This document shows, one piece after another, positions 56,890 through 64,000 of a DNA stretch of 64,000 nt; the stretch's first letter is position 1; every line of letters begins with the position of its first letter. Made by a program: the position numbers and the translations under genes. The notes under the pieces were generated by a model. It saw only the letters and a list, made by a program, of their open reading frames with translations, had not been told where the DNA came from and made no database searches. Source of the stretch: Anaerosolibacter carboniphilus (GTDB taxonomy: Bacteria > Bacillota > Clostridia > Peptostreptococcales > Thermotaleaceae); contig NZ_JACHEN010000003.1 of the NCBI RefSeq assembly GCF_014205875.1, positions 1 to 64,000 of the forward strand, written 5' to 3'.

Positions 56890-57861
56890 TTACCCCCTTA
56901 ACCACTTTGCTGCATCTTTGCTGTGGTATGTAATGATCAAATCTGCACCAGCCCGTTTGATAGAGGTAAGCTTTTCCAATACGATCGCCTTTTCATCCAC
57001 CCATCCTTTTTCAGCGGCTGCTTTAATCATGGCATATTCTCCACTTACATTATAAGCCACAATCGGTATATTAAAGGTGTCTTTAATTCTTCTAACAATG
57101 TCTAGATAAGCCAATGCAGGCTTGACCATCACCAGATCTGCACCCTCGGCTATATCTAACTCCACTTCCCTCAATGCTTCATCACTATTTCCAGGATCCA
57201 TCTGATAGGTTTTCCGGTCTCCAAATTGGGGTGTTGAATTAGCTGCCGCTCGAAATGGCCCATAAAAAGCCGAAGCATATTTGGCACTATAGGCCATAAT
57301 GGAAACCTCTGAATAATGATTTGTATCCAACAGCTCTCGGATCGCACCAATTCTTCCATCCATCATGTCTGATGGTGCTACCATATCAGCACCCGCCTTA
57401 GCGTGGGAAAGAGCAATCTTTGCGATATATTCTGCTGATTTATCATTGTTTACATAGGCATCTTCAATGATCCCGCAGTGGCCATGATCTGTATATTGGC
57501 ACATACATACATCTGTGATTACCAACAGCTCTTTATTTACTCTTTTGATTTCACGAATAGCTCTTTGTACGATACCATTTTCGTGATAGGCCTCGCTACC
57601 ATGGGCATCTTTGTGATCAGGTACCCCAAATAGAAGTACTGCTTTAATCCCCATATCTACAATTTCCTTTATTTCCGCTTCCAACATATCCACTGAGAAA
57701 TGATAATTGTTTGCAATGCTTGGGATTTCCCGTTTTATTTTCTCTCCCTCCACTACAAAAATAGGATAAATAAAATCATTCACCGATAGATTTGTTTCTC
57801 TCATCAGACTTCTGATGGCTTGATTTACTCTCAATCTCCTTGGTCTATGGGTTAGAATCAT
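56890..57861 (-). CDS. hemB: Delta-aminolevulinic acid dehydratase (porphobilinogen synthase)
   Basis: 323 residues. The catalytic lysines lie in [16 protein letters not shown] and [13 protein letters not shown] regions. The Cys-rich metal site [14 protein letters not shown] points to the zinc-dependent type. It starts [30 protein letters not shown]. It joins two 5-aminolevulinate molecules to porphobilinogen. GGGAGGACGACC lies upstream of the ATG; it sits between cobA/hemD and hemL in the operon. Confidence 0.97.
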   Translation of the reverse strand: MILTHRPRRLRVNQAIRSLMRETNLSVNDFIYPIFVVEGEKIKREIPSIANNYHFSVDMLEAEIKEIVDMGIKAVLLFGVPDHKDAHGSEAYHENGIVQRAIREIKRVNKELLVITDVCMCQYTDHGHCGIIEDAYVNNDKSAEYIAKIALSHAKAGADMVAPSDMMDGRIGAIRELLDTNHYSEVSIMAYSAKYASAFYGPFRAAANSTPQFGDRKTYQMDPGNSDEALREVELDIAEGADLVMVKPALAYLDIVRRIKDTFNIPIVAYNVSGEYAMIKAAAEKGWVDEKAIVLEKLTSIKRAGADLIITYHSKDAAKWLRG

Positions 57862-57888
57862 GGTCGTCCTCCCTTTCTTGACGATGAT

Positions 57889-59406
57889 TTACTTACAAAA
57901 ATGTTCTGTAATGGCCTTTACCAGTCCATCAATGGTATATTCTTCTGCTCGTATATCTGGATTTAAGCCATATTGGGTCATTGTCTCCTCTGTGATGGGT
58001 CCGATCACTGCCAATGCAATATTCTCCAATAATCCTTTATTTTCCTCTCCAAGAATTTGAAGAAAATTCTTAACAGTAGAGGAGCTGGTAAATGTTATGA
58101 CATCTATTTTTCTCTCCTCTAATATAGCTACCAAGCTGCTTCGATCTTGTTCTGGTACCACGGTGCGGTAAACATGGATATTGTCCACCCATGCGCCCAT
58201 TTTTTCTATTTCATCTATAAGCACTTCCCTGGCTATATCTGCTCTCGGTAACAACACATGTTGTCCTGGCTTGATTTTATCCTTTAAACCCTCGATGATT
58301 GCCTCTGCTCTATACTCAGCAGGAACAAATTCGATATTGAAGCCCATGTCATCCAACGCCTTGCCTGTTGCTGGACCGATGGCGCAAAGCTTTGCTTTAT
58401 GTAATAGCCTGATGTCAAAATCTAACTTTTTCATACGATCGAAAAATGCCTGAACGCCATTGACACTGGTAAATATAATCCAATCATATTTCTGAATTTC
58501 TCCCAGGGCCTTATCGATTTCATCATAATTCTCTGGTTTTTCAATCTTAATGGTGGCGAACTCCACGGCCTCTCCACCTAAGTCCTCTATCTTCTCAGAA
58601 AGATAGCTGGCTTGCTGTCTCGTTCTTGTTACGAGTACTCTTCTACCAAATAGTGGTTTGTTTTCAAACCACCTGAGTTCCTCCGATAAATTTACAACCT
58701 CTCCAACGATGATAATCGACGGATTTGAAAATCCTGTCTCCTTTACCAGGTCGCTGATGGTCGCTAGAGTTCCCTTCAATATTTTATGCTCTAACGTGGT
58801 ACCCTTATGGATGACGGCTACAGGTCGATCACCCTTCTGCCCATACTTCACCAAGCTGGTACATATCTTTTCGATATTTCGAACACCCATTAAGAACACC
58901 AAGGTTCCTTCTACCTTGGCCAAAGCTTCATAATCTATTGCTTTTTCGTCTTTTGTTGGGTCCTCATTTCCTGTAATCACATGGAATGAGGCACTTACAT
59001 TCCTATGGGTTACAGGAATGCCCGCATAAGCTGGTACAGAGATTGCTGACGTAATCCCGGGAACAATTTCAAATCCTATACCATGCTTGATTAGTTCAAG
59101 GGCTTCTTCTCCACCTCTACCGAATACAAATGGATCTCCGCCTTTCAATCGAGCAACCGTCTTACCCTCTTTCGCTTTATCCACCAATAGTTGATTGATC
59201 TCCTCCTGGGTATAGGTGTGATGATCTGGTGCTTTTCCTACGTAAATGAATTCAGCATCCTCCCGTCCATAGCTTAGCAGCTTCTCACTAGCCAAACGGT
59301 CATACAAAACCACATCTGCCTTTTGTATGCACTCTAACCCCTTCATGGTAATGAGTTTGTAATCCCCTGGTCCAGCGCCAATTAAATATACTTTACCAAA
59401 CTCCAT
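57889..59406 (-). CDS. cobA-hemD: Fusion of uroporphyrinogen-III C-methyltransferase and uroporphyrinogen-III synthase
   Basis: About 505 residues from ATG 59406; a GTG nine nt earlier overlaps hemC. The N-terminal SUMT domain (about 1-245) has VYLIGAGPGDYKLITMKG, VVLYDRLAS, ARLKGGDPFVFGRGGEEAL and VTHRNVSASFHVITG. The C-terminal HemD domain (about 255-505) has GRRVLVTRTRQQASYLSEKIEDLGGEA, IIFTSVNGVQAFF, and DVITFTSSSTVKNFLQIL. It closes hydroxymethylbilane to uroporphyrinogen III and then methylates it to precorrin-2, channelling flux to siroheme/cobalamin. Such fusions are common in clostridia. Confidence 0.95.
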   Translation of the reverse strand: MEFGKVYLIGAGPGDYKLITMKGLECIQKADVVLYDRLASEKLLSYGREDAEFIYVGKAPDHHTYTQEEINQLLVDKAKEGKTVARLKGGDPFVFGRGGEEALELIKHGIGFEIVPGITSAISVPAYAGIPVTHRNVSASFHVITGNEDPTKDEKAIDYEALAKVEGTLVFLMGVRNIEKICTSLVKYGQKGDRPVAVIHKGTTLEHKILKGTLATISDLVKETGFSNPSIIIVGEVVNLSEELRWFENKPLFGRRVLVTRTRQQASYLSEKIEDLGGEAVEFATIKIEKPENYDEIDKALGEIQKYDWIIFTSVNGVQAFFDRMKKLDFDIRLLHKAKLCAIGPATGKALDDMGFNIEFVPAEYRAEAIIEGLKDKIKPGQHVLLPRADIAREVLIDEIEKMGAWVDNIHVYRTVVPEQDRSSLVAILEERKIDVITFTSSSTVKNFLQILGEENKGLLENIALAVIGPITEETMTQYGLNPDIRAEEYTIDGLVKAITEHFCK

Positions 59407-59407
59407 A

Positions 59408-60340
59408 CTATTCACCAGCCTCTATCCTTGTCAATATTTCTTGGGCACCTTCTTTTAAGCTTTTGACTGCCAGCTTGATCCCCAACATTTCTCCATCTCT
59501 TGGATGGGAGGTTTCTTCCTGTTTGATTTGTTCTTTTCCATCAGGAGCAGCGACAACGGTTTTCATCCTCAGTTTCTCTCCATCTATCCATGCATAAGCA
59601 CCGATGGGTACATGACATCCGCCCTTTAATTCTCTCATAAAGCTCCTCTCTGCATTCACACAAAAAGCAACTGCTGGGTCATCGATCTCTTTTATCATGT
59701 CAATAATTTCTTGATCCTTTGATCGAACTTGAATCCCAAGGGCTCCCTGTCCAACGGCAGGTATACAGATATCCGTGGAAATATACTCTGTTATTTGATC
59801 CTCCCAGCCCATTCTCAATATGCCTGCTGCTGCCAAAATCACACCATCTAAGCCTAACTGTTCTATTTTTTTTATACGCGTTGCAATATTGCCACGAATA
59901 GGTTCGATTTGCAAATCTGGTCTAAAGTTTAGGAGTTGAGCAGCCCTGCGCAAACTGCTGGTTCCTATCCGTGCACCGAGTGGAAGATTGACAATGTCCA
60001 GTCCATCCTTTGAGATAAGCACATCTCGAATATCTTCTCGTGTTGTAATAGCTCCGATTACAAGATCTTTTGTCATCTCTGTTGGCACATCCTTCATACT
60101 ATGAACAGCCATATCAATCTGATCTTGAAGGAGAGCCGCTTCGATTTCTTTTACAAATAGACCCTTACCACCAATCTTGTTAAGGGTCTTATCCAGTATT
60201 TTATCCCCAATGGTTTTGATTTCAGCAATCTCAAAATCTATATGGGGAAATTTTTCTTTAAGACATTGAATTACCCAACGGGTTTGGGTCAGTGCCAACT
60301 CACTGGCTCTCGATCCCACAATAATCTTATTCTTTTTCAT
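59408..60340 (-). CDS. hemC: Porphobilinogen deaminase (hydroxymethylbilane synthase)
   Basis: About 310 residues from ATG 60340 (MKKNKIIVGSRASELALTQTRWVIQ), with AAGGTGG upstream. IKTIGDKILDKTLNKIGGKGLFVKEIE, HSMKDVPTEM, RIGTSSLRRAAQLL and the dipyrromethane-cofactor Cys in MRELKGGCHVPIGAYA are present. It polymerises four porphobilinogens to hydroxymethylbilane. The stop lies at the start of the cobA/hemD fusion gene. Confidence 0.96.
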   Translation of the reverse strand: MKKNKIIVGSRASELALTQTRWVIQCLKEKFPHIDFEIAEIKTIGDKILDKTLNKIGGKGLFVKEIEAALLQDQIDMAVHSMKDVPTEMTKDLVIGAITTREDIRDVLISKDGLDIVNLPLGARIGTSSLRRAAQLLNFRPDLQIEPIRGNIATRIKKIEQLGLDGVILAAAGILRMGWEDQITEYISTDICIPAVGQGALGIQVRSKDQEIIDMIKEIDDPAVAFCVNAERSFMRELKGGCHVPIGAYAWIDGEKLRMKTVVAAPDGKEQIKQEETSHPRDGEMLGIKLAVKSLKEGAQEILTRIEAGE

Positions 60341-60402
60341 TTTGTCCACCTTTTCCCATCCTTATTGTATGTAATGACTATATGGTCCAACGCAATGTTT
60401 TT

Positions 60403-61044
60403 TCATACACTTCTTTTTAGAAAAGTTTCAAGGATATAGCTTTTTAAATCTTGAATCTCCCCATTTCTATATCTATCTAAAACATCACTGTAGACAATCT
60501 TCTGAAAGAATTCTCTTCTGTGATGAATATTTTCCCATTCTGTTAATACCAACTGTCTTAACTCTCCCATGACCTCTAAGAACACTGTGTATTCCTCCCC
60601 ATAGACTGCCTCCAAATCCTCACGGATCTTTCTTGATAGCATTGGGCTTTTCCCATTGGTAGACACGGCAATCGTCAGGTCGCCTCTTTGGACAGAAGCG
60701 GGAACAATAAAATCACACATATCTGGTTGATCCACAACGTTTAATAATACTTTTTCCTGTTTTGCTTCTTCGCGACATAAATTATTTACTCGCTGATTAT
60801 CTGTAGCTACATAAGCTAAATCAAAACCCTTTAAATCTCCACTGGTATACTCTCTCAAAATTATTTGTATTTTTCCATTTTGAGCAAGATTATTTAATTC
60901 TTCCGTCACCTTTGGCGTAATCACTGTGACGGCTCCACCGCAATATAACAAAGATTCAACCTTACGCTGGGCAACTTTTCCCCCACCGATTACAACACAG
61001 CGCTTGTCTTCAATATCTAACATAATTGGATAGTACTTTTTCAT
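60403..61044 (-). CDS. Precorrin-2 dehydrogenase (siroheme synthase N-terminal type)
   Basis: 213 residues with an NAD-binding Rossmann domain (YYPIMLDIEDKRCVVIGGGKVAQRKVESLLYCGGAVTVI, residues 4-40). It continues DLAYVATDNQRVNNLCREEAK and LLNVVDQPDMCDFIVPASVQRGDLTIAVSTNGKSPMLSRKIRE, the CysG-N/Met8p/SirC pattern. It oxidises precorrin-2 to sirohydrochlorin, the branch point to siroheme and anaerobic cobalamin. It lacks the CysG methyltransferase half, which is supplied by the cobA/hemD fusion. It overlaps cbiJ by 4 nt. Confidence 0.93.
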   Translation of the reverse strand: MKKYYPIMLDIEDKRCVVIGGGKVAQRKVESLLYCGGAVTVITPKVTEELNNLAQNGKIQIILREYTSGDLKGFDLAYVATDNQRVNNLCREEAKQEKVLLNVVDQPDMCDFIVPASVQRGDLTIAVSTNGKSPMLSRKIREDLEAVYGEEYTVFLEVMGELRQLVLTEWENIHHRREFFQKIVYSDVLDRYRNGEIQDLKSYILETFLKRSV

Positions 61045-61802
61045 ATAATTTCACTCACTTTATCCATGATATGAGAAAAGCTTCTATAGATATTGGGATA
61101 TGGTATGGCAGGTCTCATGATCATTACCACGGAAACCTCCATTTCATGGGCCGCCTCCAGTTTATCCAAAGTCCCTCCAATATCTCCACTATCTTTTGTA
61201 ACAAGAAGTTGAATATTATATTTCTTCATCATTTCCTTATTCATATTCTTTGAAAAAGGCCCTTGCATGGCAATGATATTAGATGGTGGCAAACCCAACA
61301 CCTCACATTTTTTCAATACATCGCAAGTGGGTAGCACCCTTGCAAAGATCCGCGTCCTATCAATGATATTCGTAAAAACTTCCAAGGTTTTACTCCCCGT
61401 TGTCAGTAGTATATTTCCCTGGATAGTCGATAAATATTTTGCAGCTTCCTCATAGCTTTCTACAGAATATATGATATCTTGATAACCTATGTCATCACTT
61501 TGAGACCTTTCAAATCGAATATAAGGTGTCTTACGATGTTTACAAGCATCTATGGCATTTAATGACACTTCTACAGCGTAAGGATGGGTTGCATCAATGA
61601 GCAATTTAACCTTATGGGTATCCATAAAAGTCATCAACTGATCTCTGTTGAGCCGTTGGTGAAAAACCTGACAGTTCTCACGACTTTCTATGAGGCTGGC
61701 ACCATAGGCCGTTGCTGTGGAAACAATCAGAGGATAGCCCTTGGCAGCCAACTGTTCCACCAGCTCCCTGCCATCTTGGGTTCCGCTTATGACAAAAATC
61801 AT
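61041..61802 (-). CDS. cbiJ: Precorrin-6A / cobalt-precorrin-6A reductase
   Basis: 253 residues of the CobK/CbiJ family. MIFVISGTQDGRELVEQLAAKGYPLIVSTATAYG (NAD(P)H-binding start), LIDATHPYAVEVSLNAIDACKH, YIRFERSQ, LLTTGSKTLEVFTNI, and VTKDSGDIGGTLDKLEAA near the end. It reduces the C18-C19 bond of the corrin ring precursor. In this anaerobic setting the cobalt form is expected. It is coupled by 4-nt overlaps to cbiH upstream and the precorrin-2 dehydrogenase gene downstream. Confidence 0.93.
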   Translation of the reverse strand: MIFVISGTQDGRELVEQLAAKGYPLIVSTATAYGASLIESRENCQVFHQRLNRDQLMTFMDTHKVKLLIDATHPYAVEVSLNAIDACKHRKTPYIRFERSQSDDIGYQDIIYSVESYEEAAKYLSTIQGNILLTTGSKTLEVFTNIIDRTRIFARVLPTCDVLKKCEVLGLPPSNIIAMQGPFSKNMNKEMMKKYNIQLLVTKDSGDIGGTLDKLEAAHEMEVSVVMIMRPAIPYPNIYRSFSHIMDKVSEII

Positions 61803-62539
61803 ATTTGATAACCCCTTGGGGTGATCATTTTGCCATCCTTTACATAGGTATGGGCATTTCCTATGACCACGACTGTAAGCATATCAATATCGTGCTCCAG
61901 CATATGTTCTAGGTCTGTAATCACTGCTTGTTCTCCTTGACGTTTGGCATTTTTAACAATACCCACGGGTGTGCTTCCCGCCTTATATTTCATCATAATT
62001 TCCCGGGCTTCCTCAATTTGATGTACCCTACCCATACTTTTAGGATTATATAAAGCTACAATGAAATCTCCCATCGCTGCGCAATCCAGTCTTTTCTTAA
62101 TCAGTTCCCATTCTGTTAATAGATCACTGAGAGAAATGACGGCAAAATCATGCATCATGGGCGCCCCTAGCACTGCTGAAGCGGCGCTGGCAGCTGTTAT
62201 TCCTGGTACAACCTCGATTTCTACATCACTATTTCTTTCATATTTTACTTCTAGCATAATCCCTGCCATACCATATACTCCTGCATCTCCACTGCTGATA
62301 ATTGCTACATTTTTACCCTGCAAGGCATAGTCTAGGGTTAGATTACAGCGTTCAACCTCTTTTCTCATTCCTGAATCAATAACTTCCTTATCAACAATTA
62401 GATCCTTAATCAAATCAATATATGTCTTATATCCGATGATTACATCTGCTTCGGCAATCGCTTCTATGGCTCGTACGCTCATATGTTCCCGATTTCCTGG
62501 TCCTATCCCTACTACATAAATCTTATTCTGCGATTTCAT
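61799..62539 (-). CDS. cbiH: Precorrin-3B / cobalt-factor III C17-methyltransferase
   Basis: 246-residue AdoMet methylase of the SUMT fold. IYVVGIGPGNREHMSVRAIEAIAEADVIIGYKTYIDLI, AIISSGDAGVYGMAGIMLEV, EVVPGITAASAASAVLGAPMMHDFAVISLSDLLTEWE, and the end AHTYVKDGKMITPRGYQI are typical of CobJ/CbiH. It catalyses ring contraction with C17 methylation in the corrin pathway. Neighbours cbiG (partial) and cbiJ support anaerobic cobalamin synthesis. Confidence 0.94.
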   Translation of the reverse strand: MKSQNKIYVVGIGPGNREHMSVRAIEAIAEADVIIGYKTYIDLIKDLIVDKEVIDSGMRKEVERCNLTLDYALQGKNVAIISSGDAGVYGMAGIMLEVKYERNSDVEIEVVPGITAASAASAVLGAPMMHDFAVISLSDLLTEWELIKKRLDCAAMGDFIVALYNPKSMGRVHQIEEAREIMMKYKAGSTPVGIVKNAKRQGEQAVITDLEHMLEHDIDMLTVVVIGNAHTYVKDGKMITPRGYQI

Positions 62540-62549
62540 CTTTTTCCCC

Positions 62550-63869
62550 CTAACTGTTTTTACTGCAAACCTTTGTGCATTCTTTACAAGGCCCTGGCTT
62601 ACAGCTATACTGATTTACTCCAAATAATTGTCCAGCAATGGACGCATATAATTCGCCTTGACGATCTTCGCCAGCCCTTTTGAGGTTAAGTATTGGCTTT
62701 CTGATGATCTTTTTTGCTAAACTACGCATAACGATCTCTATTAACTCTTTGTCCTTCTCGGAAGCCTGTTCGAGACGAGGCATCAGGCTTTTCACCTCTT
62801 CCTCAAGGATTTCTTCTCTATATTGAGCAAGGGCTTCTAATACAGGAAAAACAGGCAAACAATGGTACCAATTTTCAAATTTAATACACTCTTCAATAAT
62901 AATCTCCCCTGCATGTTTGGCTGCCTCTACTCTAGATTCCATATTTTCCATGGAAACCCTTTTCAAATCATCCAATTCATATAGGGAAACATTCTGAATC
63001 TCTCCTATCTCAGGATCAACGTCCCGAGGTACCGCAATATCAATGATACATATTTTATTTTCTTGCCCTAAATATTTTTCAAAGGCTTCCTTTCTCAACA
63101 CATAGTGGGGTGCACTGGTGGAAGTGATGATAATATCTACTTGGGAGATCATCTTATACCGATCATGAAAGTCGATGACACCTACCTCATTATAACGCTT
63201 TGATAAATCTACTGCATGGCCCTTGGTTCGATTGGTTACATAAATTTCTTTAACACCTTTATAGATCAGGTTTTCGATGGCAATCCTGCTCATCTTTCCT
63301 ACACCGATCACCATTACCCGCTTATCCTTTAAATCGCCAAAAATCTGCTCTACAAACTTTACTGCAATGGAACTAATGGAAAGAGAGTTCTGTGAAATGG
63401 CCGTTGTTCTCTTGATTTTTTTCGCCGTTGTAATCGCTTCTCGATAGAGCTTGTTCAATATGGTGTCTGTACATCCCCAAGTCTTGGCATTACTATGGGC
63501 TTCCCTTACCTGCCCCAGTATCTGGTCCTCTCCTAGTATTAGAGAATCTAATCCAGCTGATAAGTGAAAGATATGTTTTACCGCATCATCAGAAACTTTG
63601 ATAAAAAGATGCTCTGTCAAAGTTCCATCTGCCAACTCAAAAAATTGATGATAAAATTTGACCAATTCGTGAACGCCCTTTTCCACATCCGCCGCCACTG
63701 CTGTGATTTCACTGCGATTACAGGTAGAAAGAATGACTGCCTCTTTTATGAAATGATTTTCTTTGAATATCCCATAGGCCTTTTCCAGACTACTCTTTGT
63801 AAATGCCACTTTTTCCCGTATTTCTATGGGTGATTGCTTATAGTTTATTCCTACTACAATGATTTCCAT
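62550..63869 (-). CDS. hemA: Glutamyl-tRNA reductase with Cys-rich C-terminal tail
   Basis: About 439 residues from ATG 63869 (MEIIVVGINYKQSPIEIREKVAF), with AGAAGGTG about 10 nt upstream. The catalytic Cys is in AVILSTCNRSEITAV. GLDSLILGEDQILGQVREAHSNAK and the NADPH motif VMVIGVGKMSRIAIENLIYKG follow, with a C-terminal dimerisation domain. It reduces Glu-tRNA(Glu) to glutamate-1-semialdehyde, the committed step for all tetrapyrroles. The last residues, SCKPGPCKECTKVCSKNS, form an unusual tail with four cysteines, perhaps binding a metal or haem for feedback control. The start overlaps the 3' end of cbiG. Confidence 0.95.
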   Translation of the reverse strand: MEIIVVGINYKQSPIEIREKVAFTKSSLEKAYGIFKENHFIKEAVILSTCNRSEITAVAADVEKGVHELVKFYHQFFELADGTLTEHLFIKVSDDAVKHIFHLSAGLDSLILGEDQILGQVREAHSNAKTWGCTDTILNKLYREAITTAKKIKRTTAISQNSLSISSIAVKFVEQIFGDLKDKRVMVIGVGKMSRIAIENLIYKGVKEIYVTNRTKGHAVDLSKRYNEVGVIDFHDRYKMISQVDIIITSTSAPHYVLRKEAFEKYLGQENKICIIDIAVPRDVDPEIGEIQNVSLYELDDLKRVSMENMESRVEAAKHAGEIIIEECIKFENWYHCLPVFPVLEALAQYREEILEEEVKSLMPRLEQASEKDKELIEIVMRSLAKKIIRKPILNLKRAGEDRQGELYASIAGQLFGVNQYSCKPGPCKECTKVCSKNS

Positions 63870-63999
63870 ATTCAAATTCACCTTCTCTCATCAATGCAAT
63901 CGTGATACCATCATAAGCAGTTTTTCTTTGAAGCCAAGTACCATTTTTACAACTGAGCATAGCTGCAGGTTCACATACAGCGCCTACACCAATCGCTTT
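63838..63999 (-). CDS. cbiG: Cobalt-precorrin 5A hydrolase CbiG, C-terminal fragment (window edge)
   Basis: The frame opens at the window edge with KAIGVGAVCEPAAMLSCKNG, followed by TWLQRKTAYDGITIALMREG, then EFEYGNHCSRNKL and a TAA stop at 63838-63840. GVGAVCEPAA and YDGITIA match the CbiG C-terminal domain, which binds and opens the lactone of cobalt-precorrin 5A. The stop lies 32 nt inside hemA, so the two genes overlap. It confirms that the operon extends upstream into further cobalamin genes. Confidence 0.7.
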   Translation of the reverse strand, partial: KAIGVGAVCEPAAMLSCKNGTWLQRKTAYDGITIALMREGEFEYGNHCSRNKL

Positions 64000-64000
64000 T

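Overview
The window looks like a low-GC, strictly anaerobic clostridium of the Alkaliphilus type. This is inferred from gene content: a selenocysteine-dependent glycine reductase operon (Stickland fermentation), a K+-dependent membrane pyrophosphatase, a CggR-led glycolytic operon and the anaerobic (cbi) cobalamin route. Almost every gene lies on the minus strand. No species was verified.

Region 1 (1-12.25 kb) is an accessory island next to the tmRNA gene. A 14-bp copy of the tmRNA 3' end occurs at 544-557 and at 12234-12247, and what appears to be the displaced native tmRNA terminator sits at 475-511, beyond the far copy. Outside this lies the end of an IS3-family element. Inside are: (i) a three-gene operon with a nuclease-domain/N6-methyltransferase fusion carrying a G10 tract, an HsdS specificity subunit, and a fusion of a DGQHR-like domain with a TIR/deoxyribosyltransferase-like domain, with no HsdR translocase; (ii) a two-gene NLR-type module in which a 62-residue one-helix membrane protein and a STAND NTPase share a short motif, as in bacterial amyloid-signalling pairs; (iii) a REP-associated (Y1/HUH) transposase gene split exactly in its HUH motif by a 1.9-kb group II intron and flanked by REP-like palindromes; (iv) a LAGLIDADG homing endonuclease gene behind a LexA-like box. 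No integrase gene was found.

Region 2 (12.2-14.5 kb): the tmRNA gene (tag ANENYALAA) is interrupted in its T-loop by a 252-nt group I intron. smpB and a HAD phosphatase follow.

Region 3 (14.6-27.1 kb) holds housekeeping genes: rnr, a DUF1294 gene, hppA, secG, the cggR-gap-pgk-tpi-eno glycolytic cluster (no phosphoglycerate mutase gene) and rpoN.

Region 4 (27.2-32.1 kb) is a BmpA-type nucleoside ABC importer. Region 5 (32.3-40.6 kb) is the glycine reductase operon grdX-trxB-trxA-grdE-grdA-grdB-grdC-grdD, headed by a tandem glycine riboswitch. In-frame UGA selenocysteine codons lie in grdA and grdB. Thioredoxin reductase and thioredoxin supply electrons to the reductase, and GrdC/GrdD release acetyl phosphate.

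Region 6 (40.7-55.5 kb) contains tandem DegV-family genes, tandem Na/Pi cotransporter-like genes, trmL, a cheX-like gene, two DUF362 proteins (one with ferredoxin clusters), a PerR/Fur-family regulator (the only clear housekeeping gene on the plus strand), a MoxR-DUF58-transglutaminase operon and a SEC-C protein.

Region 7 (55.6-64 kb) is a tetrapyrrole operon running cbiG(partial)-hemA-cbiH-cbiJ-precorrin-2 dehydrogenase-hemC-cobA/hemD-hemB-hemL. It makes uroporphyrinogen III from glutamyl-tRNA and sends it towards sirohydrochlorin and cobalamin.
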